From Arthrobacter crystallopoietes (GTDB lineage: Bacteria; Actinomycetota; Actinomycetes; Actinomycetales; Micrococcaceae): a stretch of 64,000 bases of DNA. The DNA lies in assembly GCF_002849715.1 (NCBI RefSeq), contig NZ_CP018863.1:2852001-2916000 (forward strand). The letters are read 5' to 3'. Made by a program: the position numbers and the translations under genes. Shown one piece after another: positions 27,160-35,179 of this stretch (position 1 is the first letter of the stretch; each line of letters begins with the position of its first letter). The notes below the pieces were generated by a model, which searched no databases, was not told where the DNA came from, and was given only the letters and a program-made list of their open reading frames with translations.

Positions 27160-27771
27160 TCAGGGTTTATAGATGATGAAGTACTGGTAATGCCCGGGGT
27201 CCTGGCCGTGTTCCCAGGTGCTGAAGTCCCGGATGGTGCCGTGCGGTTCGAACAGGCTCAATAGGGTTTCATCGGAGCGGCGGCTGAAGAAGCGCTGCGG
27301 TTCCTGATCGTCCGCGGCGTTGATGCCCTCGCTGTCCGAGCCGGACCAGAGGCCCACGGCCAACGGGGAGCCGGGTTTGAGGACACGCATGATTTCGGTC
27401 AGGACGCCGTAGAGGTCGGCGTTGGCCACATGCAGCAGCGTGCTCATGGTCCAGGCAGCGTCGAAGGTTTCGTCGGCAAACGGCAGCTCGCGGGCAGAGG
27501 CGACCGAGGCTTCGAGCTGTTTGTGCCGCGCGATCCGCACGCTCGCTTCGGACAGGTCCACCCCGGTGTAGCGGATGCCGGCGGCCTTGAATGCGAGGCC
27601 GTCCACGCCGGTGCCGCAGCCGATTTCCAGCAGGTCATGCCGGCGGGTCGCCTTCAGATGCTCGATGAACTCGCTGCGTTTGGCCTCCCGCTGCGGATCC
27701 TGCGTCCGGGCATCGCGGACTTCGGCCTGCCGGTCATAGTAAGTTGTCAGGTCCCGTTCGTAGTTGCCCAT
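27160..27771 (-). CDS. Class I SAM-dependent methyltransferase
   Basis: 203-residue methyltransferase of the Methyltransf_11/25 type. Motif I is LLEIGCGTGVDGLAF (SAM-binding Gly loop), motif II YTGVDLSEASVRIAR with the ribose-binding Asp, then ARELPFADETFDAAWTMSTLLHV and EIMRVLKPGSPLAV. The N-terminal NYERDLTTYYDRQAEVRDAR helix probably forms the substrate lid. The acceptor cannot be deduced. Neighbours on the same strand are metabolic genes without an obvious common pathway. Confidence 0.85.
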   Translation of the reverse strand: MGNYERDLTTYYDRQAEVRDARTQDPQREAKRSEFIEHLKATRRHDLLEIGCGTGVDGLAFKAAGIRYTGVDLSEASVRIARHKQLEASVASARELPFADETFDAAWTMSTLLHVANADLYGVLTEIMRVLKPGSPLAVGLWSGSDSEGINAADDQEPQRFFSRRSDETLLSLFEPHGTIRDFSTWEHGQDPGHYQYFIIYKP

Positions 27772-27851
27772 GCTCCGACCCTACGTGGGGAGGGCAGCCA
27801 GGAGAAGGGTAGGTGAAGGGCCCGGGATTTGGGCAGGCCGGAGGCTCGAGG

Positions 27852-28721
27852 TCAGTTGAAGACGACGGTGCGGTGTCCGTCCAGCAGGACGCGGTGCTCG
27901 GCATGCCACTGGACGGCCGTGGCCAGCGTGCGCGCCTCGACGTCGCGGCCCATGGCCACGAACTGCTCGGCCGACTTCGCGTGGTCCACGCGGATGACTT
28001 CCTGCTCGATGATCGGGCCCTCGTCCAGGTCCGGGGTGACATAGTGCGCCGTGGCGCCGATCAGTTTGACGCCGCGGTCGTGCGCCTGGTGGTACGGTCT
28101 GGCGCCCTTGAAAGACGGCAGGAAGGAGTGGTGGATGTTGATCGCCTTGCCCTGCAGGTCCGTGCAGAGTTCATTGCTCAGGATCTGCATGTAGCGGGCG
28201 AGCACCACGAGCTCGATGTCGTACTCGGCTACCAGGTCGCGCAGCGCTTGTTCGGCTTCGGCCTTGGTGTCCGGCGTGACCGGAATGTGGCGGAACTCGA
28301 TGCCGTAGAACTCAGCCATATCCGCCAGGTCCGTGTGGTTGGAGACGATGACCGGGACGTCGATGGGCAGCGTGCCCGAGCGCTGCTGGAACAACAGCGA
28401 GTTGAGGCAGTGGGCGGATTTGGAGGCCATCAGCAGGGTGCGCATCTTGGCGCCCTGCGGGTTCAGGCTCCACTGCATGGTGAAGGTTTCGGCCACGGGC
28501 TCCAGCGCCCGGTGCAGGTCCGTGTAGGACGTGCCGGTGGTGACAGCAACGCGCATGAAGAACCGGCCGGAATTCGGGTTCCCGTACTGCTGCGAATCGA
28601 CGATGTTGCAGCCGGCTTCCACCAACGCTCCGGTCACGGCATACACGATACCGGGGCGGTCCTCGCAGGAGAGCGTCAGGTTGTAGGTGGAATCGGCGCT
28701 GGGCAGGGAAGCTTCACTCAC
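27852..28721 (-). CDS. purU: Formyltetrahydrofolate deformylase
   Basis: Hydrolyses 10-formyl-THF to formate and THF, balancing one-carbon and glycine pools. 289 aa, GTG start at 28719-28721. The N-terminal ACT domain is LTLSCEDRPGIVYAVTGALVEAGCNIVDS. The C-terminal formyltransferase-like domain has VVLARYMQILS, the catalytic Asn-His motif NIHHSFLPSFKGARPYHQA and the catalytic Asp in TPDLDEGPIIEQ. These distinguish PurU from PurN. It lies downstream of an FAD protein on the minus strand and close to the ZTP-riboswitch-controlled glyA-folD unit on the plus strand. Confidence 0.96.
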   Translation of the reverse strand: MSEASLPSADSTYNLTLSCEDRPGIVYAVTGALVEAGCNIVDSQQYGNPNSGRFFMRVAVTTGTSYTDLHRALEPVAETFTMQWSLNPQGAKMRTLLMASKSAHCLNSLLFQQRSGTLPIDVPVIVSNHTDLADMAEFYGIEFRHIPVTPDTKAEAEQALRDLVAEYDIELVVLARYMQILSNELCTDLQGKAINIHHSFLPSFKGARPYHQAHDRGVKLIGATAHYVTPDLDEGPIIEQEVIRVDHAKSAEQFVAMGRDVEARTLATAVQWHAEHRVLLDGHRTVVFN

Positions 28722-28764
28722 AGCTCCAAGGTTACCGGTGCGGGCGACAAAACCGACGGCCGCG

Positions 28765-29883
28765 TCAGCCGGCCACCGCCGCCAGTGCGCGCGATCCCTG
28801 GTCCGGCACCTGGGCAGTCTTCAGCTGCCGCACCGCGGCCATCGCCGCCGCGCGGCCGGCCCGGGTGGCCCCGACCGTCGAGGCGGAGGAGCCGTACCCC
28901 ACGAGGAACAGCCGCGGTTCCTTGACCACGGAGACGGCATCCGGACCCATGCGGATGCCGCCGCCGGGCTCGCGCAGCTGCAGCGGAGTCAGATGGTCGA
29001 GCGAGGGACGGAAGCCCGTTGCCCACAGGATGACATCCACCTGCTCGGCCGATCCGTCCGCAAACACCACGCCGTCTTCAGTGATCCGGGCAAGCCGCCC
29101 GCGGGAGACCAGGACACCGGCGTCGATGCCGGCCTTGTAGGTCTCGTTCAGCGGCAGGCCCGTCACACCGACCACGCTCACCGGCGGCAGCCCGGCGCGG
29201 GTGCGCTCGTTGACCTTGCGCTCCACCTCGATGCCCCAGCTGGCGTCGAATGGCTCGGTAATGAAGTCCGGCTCCCGCCGCGTGGACCATACCGTCTGCG
29301 CGCCGGCGGTATCGAGCTGGAGCAGGAACTGCAAGGCCGAGGTCCCGCCGCCAACCACCAGTACGCGCTTGCCGCGGAACTCGTCGGCGGACCGGAAATC
29401 GTGGGTGTGCAGTTGCCGGCCGCGGAACGTCTCGCGCCCGGAGTAGTAGGGCCAGTACGGCCGGTCCCACGTGCCGGTGCCGCTGATCACCGTGCGCACC
29501 AGCCACTCGCGGCCCGAGGCGCTGATGACCCGCAGCAGCTGCCCGGCGCCGTCGTCGTTGGTAATGGATTCGACGCGTTCGGGGCGGTGGACGGGAAGGT
29601 TGAACTTCTGCTCGTAGGCACCGTAGTAGCGGCTAACGACGGCGGACGCCGGCTCTGCGGGGTCCGGAACCCCGAGCGGGAGGCCGGGAAGATCGTGCAG
29701 CCCGTGTGCGGCGTCGAAGGTCAGGGAGGGCCAGCGGTGCCGCCACGCGCCGCCGGGGCCTTCGTTCGCGTCCAGGACAATGTAGTCCTGTTCCGGCACC
29801 AGGCCGCGCCGCTGCAGGTGGTAGGCGGCGCTGAGGCCGGCCTGGCCGGCGCCGATAATCACTGCGTCCAGAACCTTGTCCAT
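28765..29883 (-). CDS. FAD/NAD(P)-dependent monooxygenase-like oxidoreductase
   Basis: 372-residue flavoprotein with two Rossmann motifs: FAD-binding AVIIGAGQAGLSAAYHLQRRG at the N-terminus and NAD(P)-binding VLVVGGGTSALQFLLQL near residue 175. DVILWATGFRPSLDHL near residue 290 is the class B flavin monooxygenase ATG-type motif. The start is ATG 29881-29883 with GGGAG four bases upstream; the open frame beyond it overlaps the glyA leader and is ignored. Members oxidise N or S atoms or reduce small redox partners; the substrate is unknown. 43 bases separate it from purU downstream, so the two may be co-transcribed. Confidence 0.85.
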   Translation of the reverse strand: MDKVLDAVIIGAGQAGLSAAYHLQRRGLVPEQDYIVLDANEGPGGAWRHRWPSLTFDAAHGLHDLPGLPLGVPDPAEPASAVVSRYYGAYEQKFNLPVHRPERVESITNDDGAGQLLRVISASGREWLVRTVISGTGTWDRPYWPYYSGRETFRGRQLHTHDFRSADEFRGKRVLVVGGGTSALQFLLQLDTAGAQTVWSTRREPDFITEPFDASWGIEVERKVNERTRAGLPPVSVVGVTGLPLNETYKAGIDAGVLVSRGRLARITEDGVVFADGSAEQVDVILWATGFRPSLDHLTPLQLREPGGGIRMGPDAVSVVKEPRLFLVGYGSSASTVGATRAGRAAAMAAVRQLKTAQVPDQGSRALAAVAG

Positions 29884-30102
29884 GCCGCTCCCGTCCAAAT
29901 TGGTTGATGCGTCAACTTCTATAGGTTCCAACGGTCCTGGGTGCCCGGGTATTCCAAGTGGCCGGGATAGTGCCGGGCCGGGAGCCGGGATGGTGCCGGA
30001 AATGTGTCGGGAACGTGTCGAAACGTGTCGAAAAAAGTCGGTGACGCCCGCGGCCACGGAGGGCGCCGCCGTCGTACTTTTCAGGGTCTGGGGCAGGCAC
30101 AG

Positions 30103-30108
30103 TAGAAT
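30103..30108 (+). promoter_or_regulatory. Candidate -10 box of the glyA leader
   Basis: TAGAAT sits a few bases before the ZTP aptamer, so transcription would begin near its 5' edge. No convincing -35 is visible at 17 bases; low confidence. The rest of 29884-30100 holds no gene that I can support. Confidence 0.4.
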
Positions 30109-30111
30109 TCC

Positions 30112-30232
30112 TAGCGTCGCGACTGGCGTCAGGTGGACCACCATCAGGAAGCGGCGGCAGGGCCAACCGACCCGTGGGTGGATTGGCGCTGCACAGTGCA
30201 GACCACGGATCGCACGCCTGGGCCGAGGGTCA
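30112..30232 (+). ncRNA. ZTP (pfl) riboswitch aptamer upstream of glyA
   Basis: The leader contains the conserved 5' half GTCGCGACTGGCG, then GGTGGACCACC and GGAAGCG, and the conserved 3' segment CGCCTGGGCC at 30215-30224, in the order and spacing of the pfl motif. This riboswitch binds ZMP/ZTP, which builds up when 10-formyl-THF is short, and turns on folate/one-carbon genes such as glyA and folD, exactly the genes downstream. It was recognised by eye; a covariance-model search would settle it. Confidence 0.88.
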
Positions 30233-30245
30233 AGTTTCAACCGGA

Positions 30246-30266
30246 TGCGCCGTGCGGCGCAATTTT
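30246..30266 (+). terminator. Intrinsic terminator in the glyA leader (riboswitch expression platform)
   Basis: TGCGCC (30246-30251), loop GTGC, GGCGCA (30256-30261), then TTTT. It lies about 20 bases past the aptamer and 80 bases before the glyA start. Ligand binding would be expected to prevent this hairpin, giving ON control. Confidence 0.65.
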
Positions 30267-30348
30267 GCAGGCCGGACACACAATGCGTGAGTCTGGCTGC
30301 AACCGGTAGCCTGACCTGTAGCAAATCCCTTATCTCAGGAGAACTCCC

Positions 30349-31632
30349 GTGACGTCTTCCACCCCGTCAGTCACCGACCAGCCTCTGGCCGAAGTCGATC
30401 CCGAAATCGCTGCCGTTCTCGATGCCGAGCTCGGGCGCCAGCGCGACACGCTGGAAATGATTGCTTCCGAAAACTTCGCCCCGCGCTCCGTGCTGGAGGT
30501 GCAGGGATCCGTCCTGACCAACAAGTACGCCGAGGGCTACCCGGGCCGCCGCTACTACGGCGGCTGCGAGCATGTGGATGTTGCCGAGAACCTGGCCATC
30601 GAACGCGTCAAGAACCTGTTCGGCGCCGAGTTCGCCAACGTCCAGCCGCACGCCGGTGCGCAGGCCAACGCCGCCGCGCTCGCCGCCCTGATCAACCCGG
30701 GCGACAAGATCATGGGTCTGTCCCTGGCCCACGGCGGACACCTCACCCACGGCATGAAGCTGAACTTCTCCGGCAAGCTCTACAAGGTCGCTGCCTACGA
30801 GGTGGACCCGCAGACCTTCCGCGTGGACATGGATAAGGTCCGCGAGCAGGCCCTGGCCGAGCGCCCGAACGTCATCATCGCCGGCTGGTCCGCCTACCCG
30901 CGCCAGCTGGATTTCGAGGCCTTCCGCTCCATTGCGGACGAGGTCGGCGCCTACTTCTGGACCGACATGGCGCACTTCGCCGGCCTGGTGGCCGCCGGCC
31001 TGCACCCGAACCCGGTGCCGCATTCCGACGTTGTGACCTCCACGGTGCACAAGACCCTGGCCGGACCGCGCTCGGGCGTCATCCTTGGCAAGCAGGACTT
31101 CGCCAAGAAGATCAACTCCAACGTCTTCCCGGGCCAGCAGGGCGGGCCGCTGATGCACGTCATCGCCGCCAAGGCTGTGGCCTTCAAGATCGCCGGCAGC
31201 CAGGAGTTCAAGGACCGCCAGGCCCGCGTGCTCGAGGGCGCCCGCATCCTGGCCGAACGCCTTACCGCCGCCGATGTCACCGAGGCCGGCGTCTCGGTGC
31301 TGACCGGCGGCACGGACGTCCACCTGGTCCTGGTGGACCTGCGCAACTCCGAACTGGACGGCCAGCAGGCCGAAGACCTGCTGCACTCGGTGGGCATCAC
31401 CGTGAACCGCAACGCCGTACCGTTCGACCCGCGCCCGCCGATGGTAACCTCCGGCCTGCGGATCGGCACCCCGGCGCTGGCCACGCGTGGTTTCGGCTCT
31501 ACCGAATTCACCGAGGTTGCCGATATCATCGCCACAGCGCTGAAGGGCGGGGCCGACGTCGAGGCTCTGCGCACGCGCGTGACCAAGCTGGCCCAGCAGT
31601 TCCCGCTGTACCCCGGCCACGAGCAGTGGTAA
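30349..31632 (+). CDS. glyA: Serine hydroxymethyltransferase
   Basis: PLP enzyme converting serine and THF to glycine and 5,10-methylene-THF. 427 aa, GTG start at 30349 with AGGAG (30337-30341) seven bases upstream. Key segments are [50 protein letters not shown], and the PLP lysine in [17 protein letters not shown]. The C-terminal [18 protein letters not shown] is typical. It is followed after 52 bases by folD, which uses its product, and is controlled by a ZTP riboswitch and terminator in the leader. Confidence 0.98.
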   Translation: MTSSTPSVTDQPLAEVDPEIAAVLDAELGRQRDTLEMIASENFAPRSVLEVQGSVLTNKYAEGYPGRRYYGGCEHVDVAENLAIERVKNLFGAEFANVQPHAGAQANAAALAALINPGDKIMGLSLAHGGHLTHGMKLNFSGKLYKVAAYEVDPQTFRVDMDKVREQALAERPNVIIAGWSAYPRQLDFEAFRSIADEVGAYFWTDMAHFAGLVAAGLHPNPVPHSDVVTSTVHKTLAGPRSGVILGKQDFAKKINSNVFPGQQGGPLMHVIAAKAVAFKIAGSQEFKDRQARVLEGARILAERLTAADVTEAGVSVLTGGTDVHLVLVDLRNSELDGQQAEDLLHSVGITVNRNAVPFDPRPPMVTSGLRIGTPALATRGFGSTEFTEVADIIATALKGGADVEALRTRVTKLAQQFPLYPGHEQW

Positions 31633-31684
31633 CGCCGGCTCCGGCCGGTTCCCGCAGTCCACACGTATTCCGAACAGGAGCCCG

Positions 31685-32584
31685 ATGAATTCTGAAGCCA
31701 CCCAGACCGCGCAGAAGCTGGACGGAACGGCCACGGCCAAACGCATTAAGGAAGAGCTCACCGAGCGGGTTGCCGCGCTGAAGACCCGCGGGATCGTGCC
31801 CGGACTCGGCACCGTGCTGGTGGGGGAGGACCCCGGCAGCAAGTGGTACGTCGGTGGCAAGCACAAGGACTGCGCGGAGGTGGGCATTAATTCCATCCGC
31901 CGCGACCTGCCGGACACCATCTCGCAGGAGGAACTGGAAGCGGTCCTCGATGAGCTGAACAACGATCCGGCCTGCACCGGCTACATCGTCCAGCTGCCGC
32001 TGCCCAAGCACATCGACACCCACGCCATCCTGGAGAAGATCGATCCGGCCAAGGATGCGGACGGCCTGCACCCGATGAACCTGGGCCGGCTGGTACTCAA
32101 CGTCAACGCCCCGCTGGATTCGCCGCTGCCGTGCACCCCGCACGGCTGCGTGGAACTGCTGCTGCGCCATGACATCGAACTGGCCGGCAAGCGCGTGCTG
32201 GTGGTGGGCCGCGGCGTGACCGTGGGCCGGCCGCTGGGACTGCTGCTGACCCGCAAGTCCATCAACGCCACCGTGGTGCTCGCCCATACCGGCACCGTGG
32301 ATCTGGCCGATGAACTGCGCCGCGCCGATGTGGTGATTGCCGCCGCCGGCATGCCGCACATGGTCAAGGCCGAAGACCTCAAGCCCGGTGCCATTGTGCT
32401 CGACGTCGGTGTCAGCCGCGTGGAGGATGAGGAGACCGGCAAGGCCAAGGTCACCGGCGACGTGGAGCCCGCGGCCAAGTCCGTGGCCAGCTGGCTCTCG
32501 CCGAACCCGGGCGGCGTGGGTCCGATGACCCGCGCCATGCTGCTGGCCAACGTGGTGGAAGCCGCCGAGCGCCAGGCACGCTGA
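31685..32584 (+). CDS. folD: Bifunctional methylene-THF dehydrogenase / cyclohydrolase
   Basis: Converts 5,10-methylene-THF to 10-formyl-THF, the cofactor for PurN and PurH. 299 aa, ATG 31685 after AGGAG. The catalytic domain has [26 protein letters not shown], where the family Lys of YVxxK is at KH; the usual Tyr-x3-Lys reads YVGGK. Later come [23 protein letters not shown] and the NADP-binding [16 protein letters not shown]. The end has VGVSRVED and [14 protein letters not shown]. Second gene of the riboswitch-controlled unit. Confidence 0.97.
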   Translation: MNSEATQTAQKLDGTATAKRIKEELTERVAALKTRGIVPGLGTVLVGEDPGSKWYVGGKHKDCAEVGINSIRRDLPDTISQEELEAVLDELNNDPACTGYIVQLPLPKHIDTHAILEKIDPAKDADGLHPMNLGRLVLNVNAPLDSPLPCTPHGCVELLLRHDIELAGKRVLVVGRGVTVGRPLGLLLTRKSINATVVLAHTGTVDLADELRRADVVIAAAGMPHMVKAEDLKPGAIVLDVGVSRVEDEETGKAKVTGDVEPAAKSVASWLSPNPGGVGPMTRAMLLANVVEAAERQAR

Positions 32585-32595
32585 CCGCAGTTCTG

Positions 32596-32651
32596 CTGCG
32601 AAACGGGATTCTGCTCTGCCTGCACGGCGGCAGCAGGATTCCGTTTCGCAG
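32596..32651 (+). terminator. Long imperfect hairpin after folD
   Basis: CTGCGAAACGG (32596-32606) pairs perfectly with CCGTTTCGCAG (32641-32651). The stem continues imperfectly inward through GATTCTGCT/AGCAGGATT. It starts 12 bases after the folD stop and is followed by TTAAAC. Confidence 0.75.
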
Positions 32652-32657
32652 TTAAAC

Positions 32658-32704
32658 CCCGCTTCGAAGCGGGTGTACTCCCTGCGGAGTAGGCCCGCTA
32701 CACC
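32658..32704. repeat. Cluster of short palindromes between folD and the kinase gene
   Basis: CCCGCTTCGAAGCGGG (32658-32673) is a perfect 16-base palindrome. It is followed by hairpin TACTCC-CTGC-GGAGTA (32676-32691) and enclosing arms GGTGTA (32672-32677) and TACACC (32699-32704). It looks like a folded extragenic element more than a simple terminator. Confidence 0.6.
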
Positions 32705-32749
32705 TCCGGGCGGAAGCGCAACGCCCCGCCGCGCAGGTACGCTCGGATC

Positions 32750-33931
32750 ATGAACCCGGGCTTCCGCGGGCCGCCCACTGCCGTCCTGATTGCGGTCACG
32801 TCCATCATTCAGCTGGTCGGCACTAGTTTTGCCGCCGCCCACCAGTTTTCCCCGCGTCCGCTGGATCCGCTGGCCTACGCCCTGCTGCTGGCCGGCCCCG
32901 CGCTGCTGTCGCTGCGCCGCAAGGCTCCCGGCCCCATGGCCGCCGGGGCAGCCGCGGCAACGGGAACCTATTTCGCGGCCGGCTATCCGGGCGGACCCAT
33001 CTGGCTCTCCCTGGTGGTGGCGCTGTTCATCGCCGTGCGCTCCAAGGCCCGCTGGTGGGCCTGGGGAGCCGTGGGCGGGCTGGCCCTGCTGTTCCTCGTC
33101 GCCGCGCTGTCCACGGGCGGGCTGGCCGATACCGCCCGGGCCGGGGCCGGCGTGGCCTGGCTGGTCATCGTTGTCATGATCGGGGAGCTGCTGGCCTCCC
33201 GTGCCGGACGGCGCGCCGAACGCCGGCGCACCGAGCTCGAGGCGGAGCAGCGCCGGCGGAATGAAGAGCGGCTGGTCCTCGCTCGGGATATTCACGACGT
33301 CGTTGCGCACTCCCTCTCCATGATCAATGTGCAGGCATCGGTCGCCCTGCACCTGGCACGGAAGGATCCGGATCCGGAGCAAATGCGGCAGGCACTGGAG
33401 GCCATCAAGTCCGGTTCCAAGGACGCCCTCGCCGAGGTGCGCGACGTCCTCGCCGTGCTTCGCCAGGACGCGCCGAGGGCTCCTGCCCAGCGGCTGGACC
33501 AGCTGCCGGAACTGCTGGCGCGGGCCGAACAGGGCGGCCTGACAGTCCGGCTGGATAACCGCGCGGGCCAGCTGCCCGAAAGCGCAGCCTCCGCGGAAAG
33601 CACGGCGTACCGGGTCATCCAGGAAGCCGTCACGAACATCGTCCGGCACGCGCATGCCACTCAGGCGTGGGTGGGCATTAGCGTCGCCGGTGTCATGCTC
33701 GAAGTGACGGTGGAGGACGACGGCGTGGGGCTGGGTAATGCGCCGGAAGGCAACGGATTGCGCGGGATGCGGGAGCGGATTGCCACGCTCGACGGCGAAC
33801 TGGCGGTAGGGCCCCGCGAGCCTGCAGGCACGCGCGTGCATGCCCGCATTCCGCTGCCGGGCGACAGGCCTGCAGCTGCCGGCCGGGCTGCAACCGGCGG
33901 CGGGCCAGGTTCAGGAGGGGCGGAGCGATGA
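32750..33931 (+). CDS. NarL-type sensor histidine kinase
   Basis: 393-residue kinase. The N-terminal 150 residues hold four to five helices (for example IWLSLVVALFIAV, VAWLVIVVMIGELLAS) with no large outside domain, suggesting sensing in or near the membrane. A short coiled linker leads to the HisKA_3 dimerisation domain with phospho-accepting His182 in ARDIHDVVAHSLSMI. The HATPase_c domain shows VIQEAVTNIVRHAHAT (N box), VEDDGVGLG (G1) and NGLRGMRERI (G2). A Gly/Ala-rich tail ends it. It overlaps the regulator gene by four bases (ATGA), so they form a cognate pair. Signal unknown. Confidence 0.95.
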   Translation: MNPGFRGPPTAVLIAVTSIIQLVGTSFAAAHQFSPRPLDPLAYALLLAGPALLSLRRKAPGPMAAGAAAATGTYFAAGYPGGPIWLSLVVALFIAVRSKARWWAWGAVGGLALLFLVAALSTGGLADTARAGAGVAWLVIVVMIGELLASRAGRRAERRRTELEAEQRRRNEERLVLARDIHDVVAHSLSMINVQASVALHLARKDPDPEQMRQALEAIKSGSKDALAEVRDVLAVLRQDAPRAPAQRLDQLPELLARAEQGGLTVRLDNRAGQLPESAASAESTAYRVIQEAVTNIVRHAHATQAWVGISVAGVMLEVTVEDDGVGLGNAPEGNGLRGMRERIATLDGELAVGPREPAGTRVHARIPLPGDRPAAAGRAATGGGPGSGGAER

Positions 33932-34611
33932 TCAGAGTGCTGCTGGCGGATGACCAGACCCTGATCCGCGCCGGCTTCAGGGCGCTGCTCAAGGCCGAAG
34001 ACGACATGGAAGTCGTCGCGGAGGCCGGCACAGGTGCCGAAGCGGTCCGCCTGGCCAAGGCAACGAGGCCGGATGTGGTCCTGATGGACATCCGCATGCC
34101 CGGCGGCGACGGCATCGACGCCACCGCCACGATTCTGGCCGCCGAAGAGCTCTCAGGTACGCGTGTCATCATGCTGACCACGTTCGAACTCGATGACTAC
34201 ATCATCGACTCCATCCGGGCCGGGGCCAGCGGCTTCCTGGTCAAGGACACCGAACCCGAAGAGCTGATCCGCGCCGTGCGTGCGGTGGCCGACGGCGACG
34301 CCCTCCTCTCGCCGTCAGTCACCCGCCGACTCCTGGCCAAGGTGGCGGCCGAGTCCCGGCCCGCGCCGGCACCGCCGTCGTCGTTGGAGCAGTTGACCGC
34401 GCGGGAACGGGAAGTCCTTGCGCTGGTCGGCGCCGGGCTGAACAACGCGCTGATCGCCGAGAAGCTGTACATTACGCCGCTGACGGCAAAGACCCATGTC
34501 TCGCGCATCATGACCAAACTGATGGTCCGCGACCGCTCACAGCTGGTGGTTCTGGCGTACGAGTCCGGCCTGGTGCGGCCGGGCTGGACCGGCGCGGCGC
34601 CCGACCGGTAA
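33928..34611 (+). CDS. LuxR/NarL-family response regulator
   Basis: 227-residue DNA-binding regulator. The receiver domain (1-120) has acidic pair ADDQ, phospho-acceptor Asp54 in VLMDIRMPGGDG, Thr in MLTTFELDDY and Lys in GFLVKDTEPEEL. The C-terminal LuxR helix-turn-helix shows LTAREREVLALVGAGLNNALIAEKLYITPLTAKTHVSRIM. It is translationally coupled to the kinase gene. Its likely targets include the neighbouring SHOCT membrane protein gene, but no repeat clear enough to call an operator was seen. Confidence 0.96.
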   Translation: MIRVLLADDQTLIRAGFRALLKAEDDMEVVAEAGTGAEAVRLAKATRPDVVLMDIRMPGGDGIDATATILAAEELSGTRVIMLTTFELDDYIIDSIRAGASGFLVKDTEPEELIRAVRAVADGDALLSPSVTRRLLAKVAAESRPAPAPPSSLEQLTAREREVLALVGAGLNNALIAEKLYITPLTAKTHVSRIMTKLMVRDRSQLVVLAYESGLVRPGWTGAAPDR

Positions 34612-34801
34612 CCCGGGAGGCGGTATCTCGTAGCCTTCAGCCCGCCCGGCCAGCAAGCCATCCGGGAGTACTGCCGGGCACTCCCAGGGGAGTAGCCGGC
34701 GGTGCCGAAGTGTCTCCGCCGGAGCGACGACCGGCGGCGCCGCGCTCGGAAGACTTGAACTGTGATCGACGGACGGTCACGGACGAAAGTTTGGAGCAAT
34801 C

Positions 34802-35089
34802 ATGTTGACTGCAGCAACCGGCGCCATCGCCGCCAGCAGCCTTGTCGCCCAGGGACCCTGGAATGACGGCCGCGGACCCGGCTGGTGGATCCTGCTGGTT
34901 CCGCTCTTCTGGATCCTGGTTATCGGCTTCGCCGTCTTCCTGATCCGCCGCACGATGTGGCGCAACCGCAGGCAGGAAAGCGTCCTCGGAGCCGAAGGCG
35001 TCCTGCGCGAGCGGTATGCCCGCGGGGAGATCGATGAGACGGAGTTCCGCCAGCGGTTGGAGGTCCTTCGCGCGCAGCCGCAACGCTAG
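34802..35089 (+). CDS. SHOCT-domain small membrane protein
   Basis: 95-residue protein with one or two N-terminal hydrophobic segments (ATGAIAASSLVAQG; WWILLVPLFWILVIGFAVFLI) and a C-terminal SHOCT motif (GVLRERYARGEIDETEFRQRLEVL, residues about 64-88), a short oligomerisation motif common at protein C-termini. ATG 34802 follows TTGGAG. Small SHOCT membrane proteins often neighbour two-component systems in actinobacteria; here it lies 190 bases after the response regulator and may be a target or accessory of it. No enzymatic residues. Confidence 0.85.
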   Translation: MLTAATGAIAASSLVAQGPWNDGRGPGWWILLVPLFWILVIGFAVFLIRRTMWRNRRQESVLGAEGVLRERYARGEIDETEFRQRLEVLRAQPQR

Positions 35090-35123
35090 CCGAGGCCGAA
35101 CTGGCCCCGGCTGCAACGCAAGC

Positions 35124-35156
35124 GAAGAGGCCCCGGACATAATCCGGGGCCTCTTC
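35124..35156. terminator. Bidirectional terminator, perfect 14-bp stem
   Basis: GAAGAGGCCCCGGA (35124-35137), loop CATAA, TCCGGGGCCTCTTC (35143-35156). It lies between the SHOCT gene and the convergent MHS transporter gene. Confidence 0.88.
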
Positions 35157-35179
35157 GGGCAGTTCTGCGCAGGAGCGCT

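Noticed and set aside
28765..30324. Extension of the FAD oxidoreductase to a start near 30324
   Set aside because: The extra part overlaps the ZTP riboswitch and has no family character; ATG 29883 has a good ribosome binding site and places the FAD motif at the N-terminus.
31526..33841. Minus-strand open frame of about 770 codons across folD and the kinase gene
   Set aside because: It spans two clear plus-strand genes and their spacer, with no family motif.
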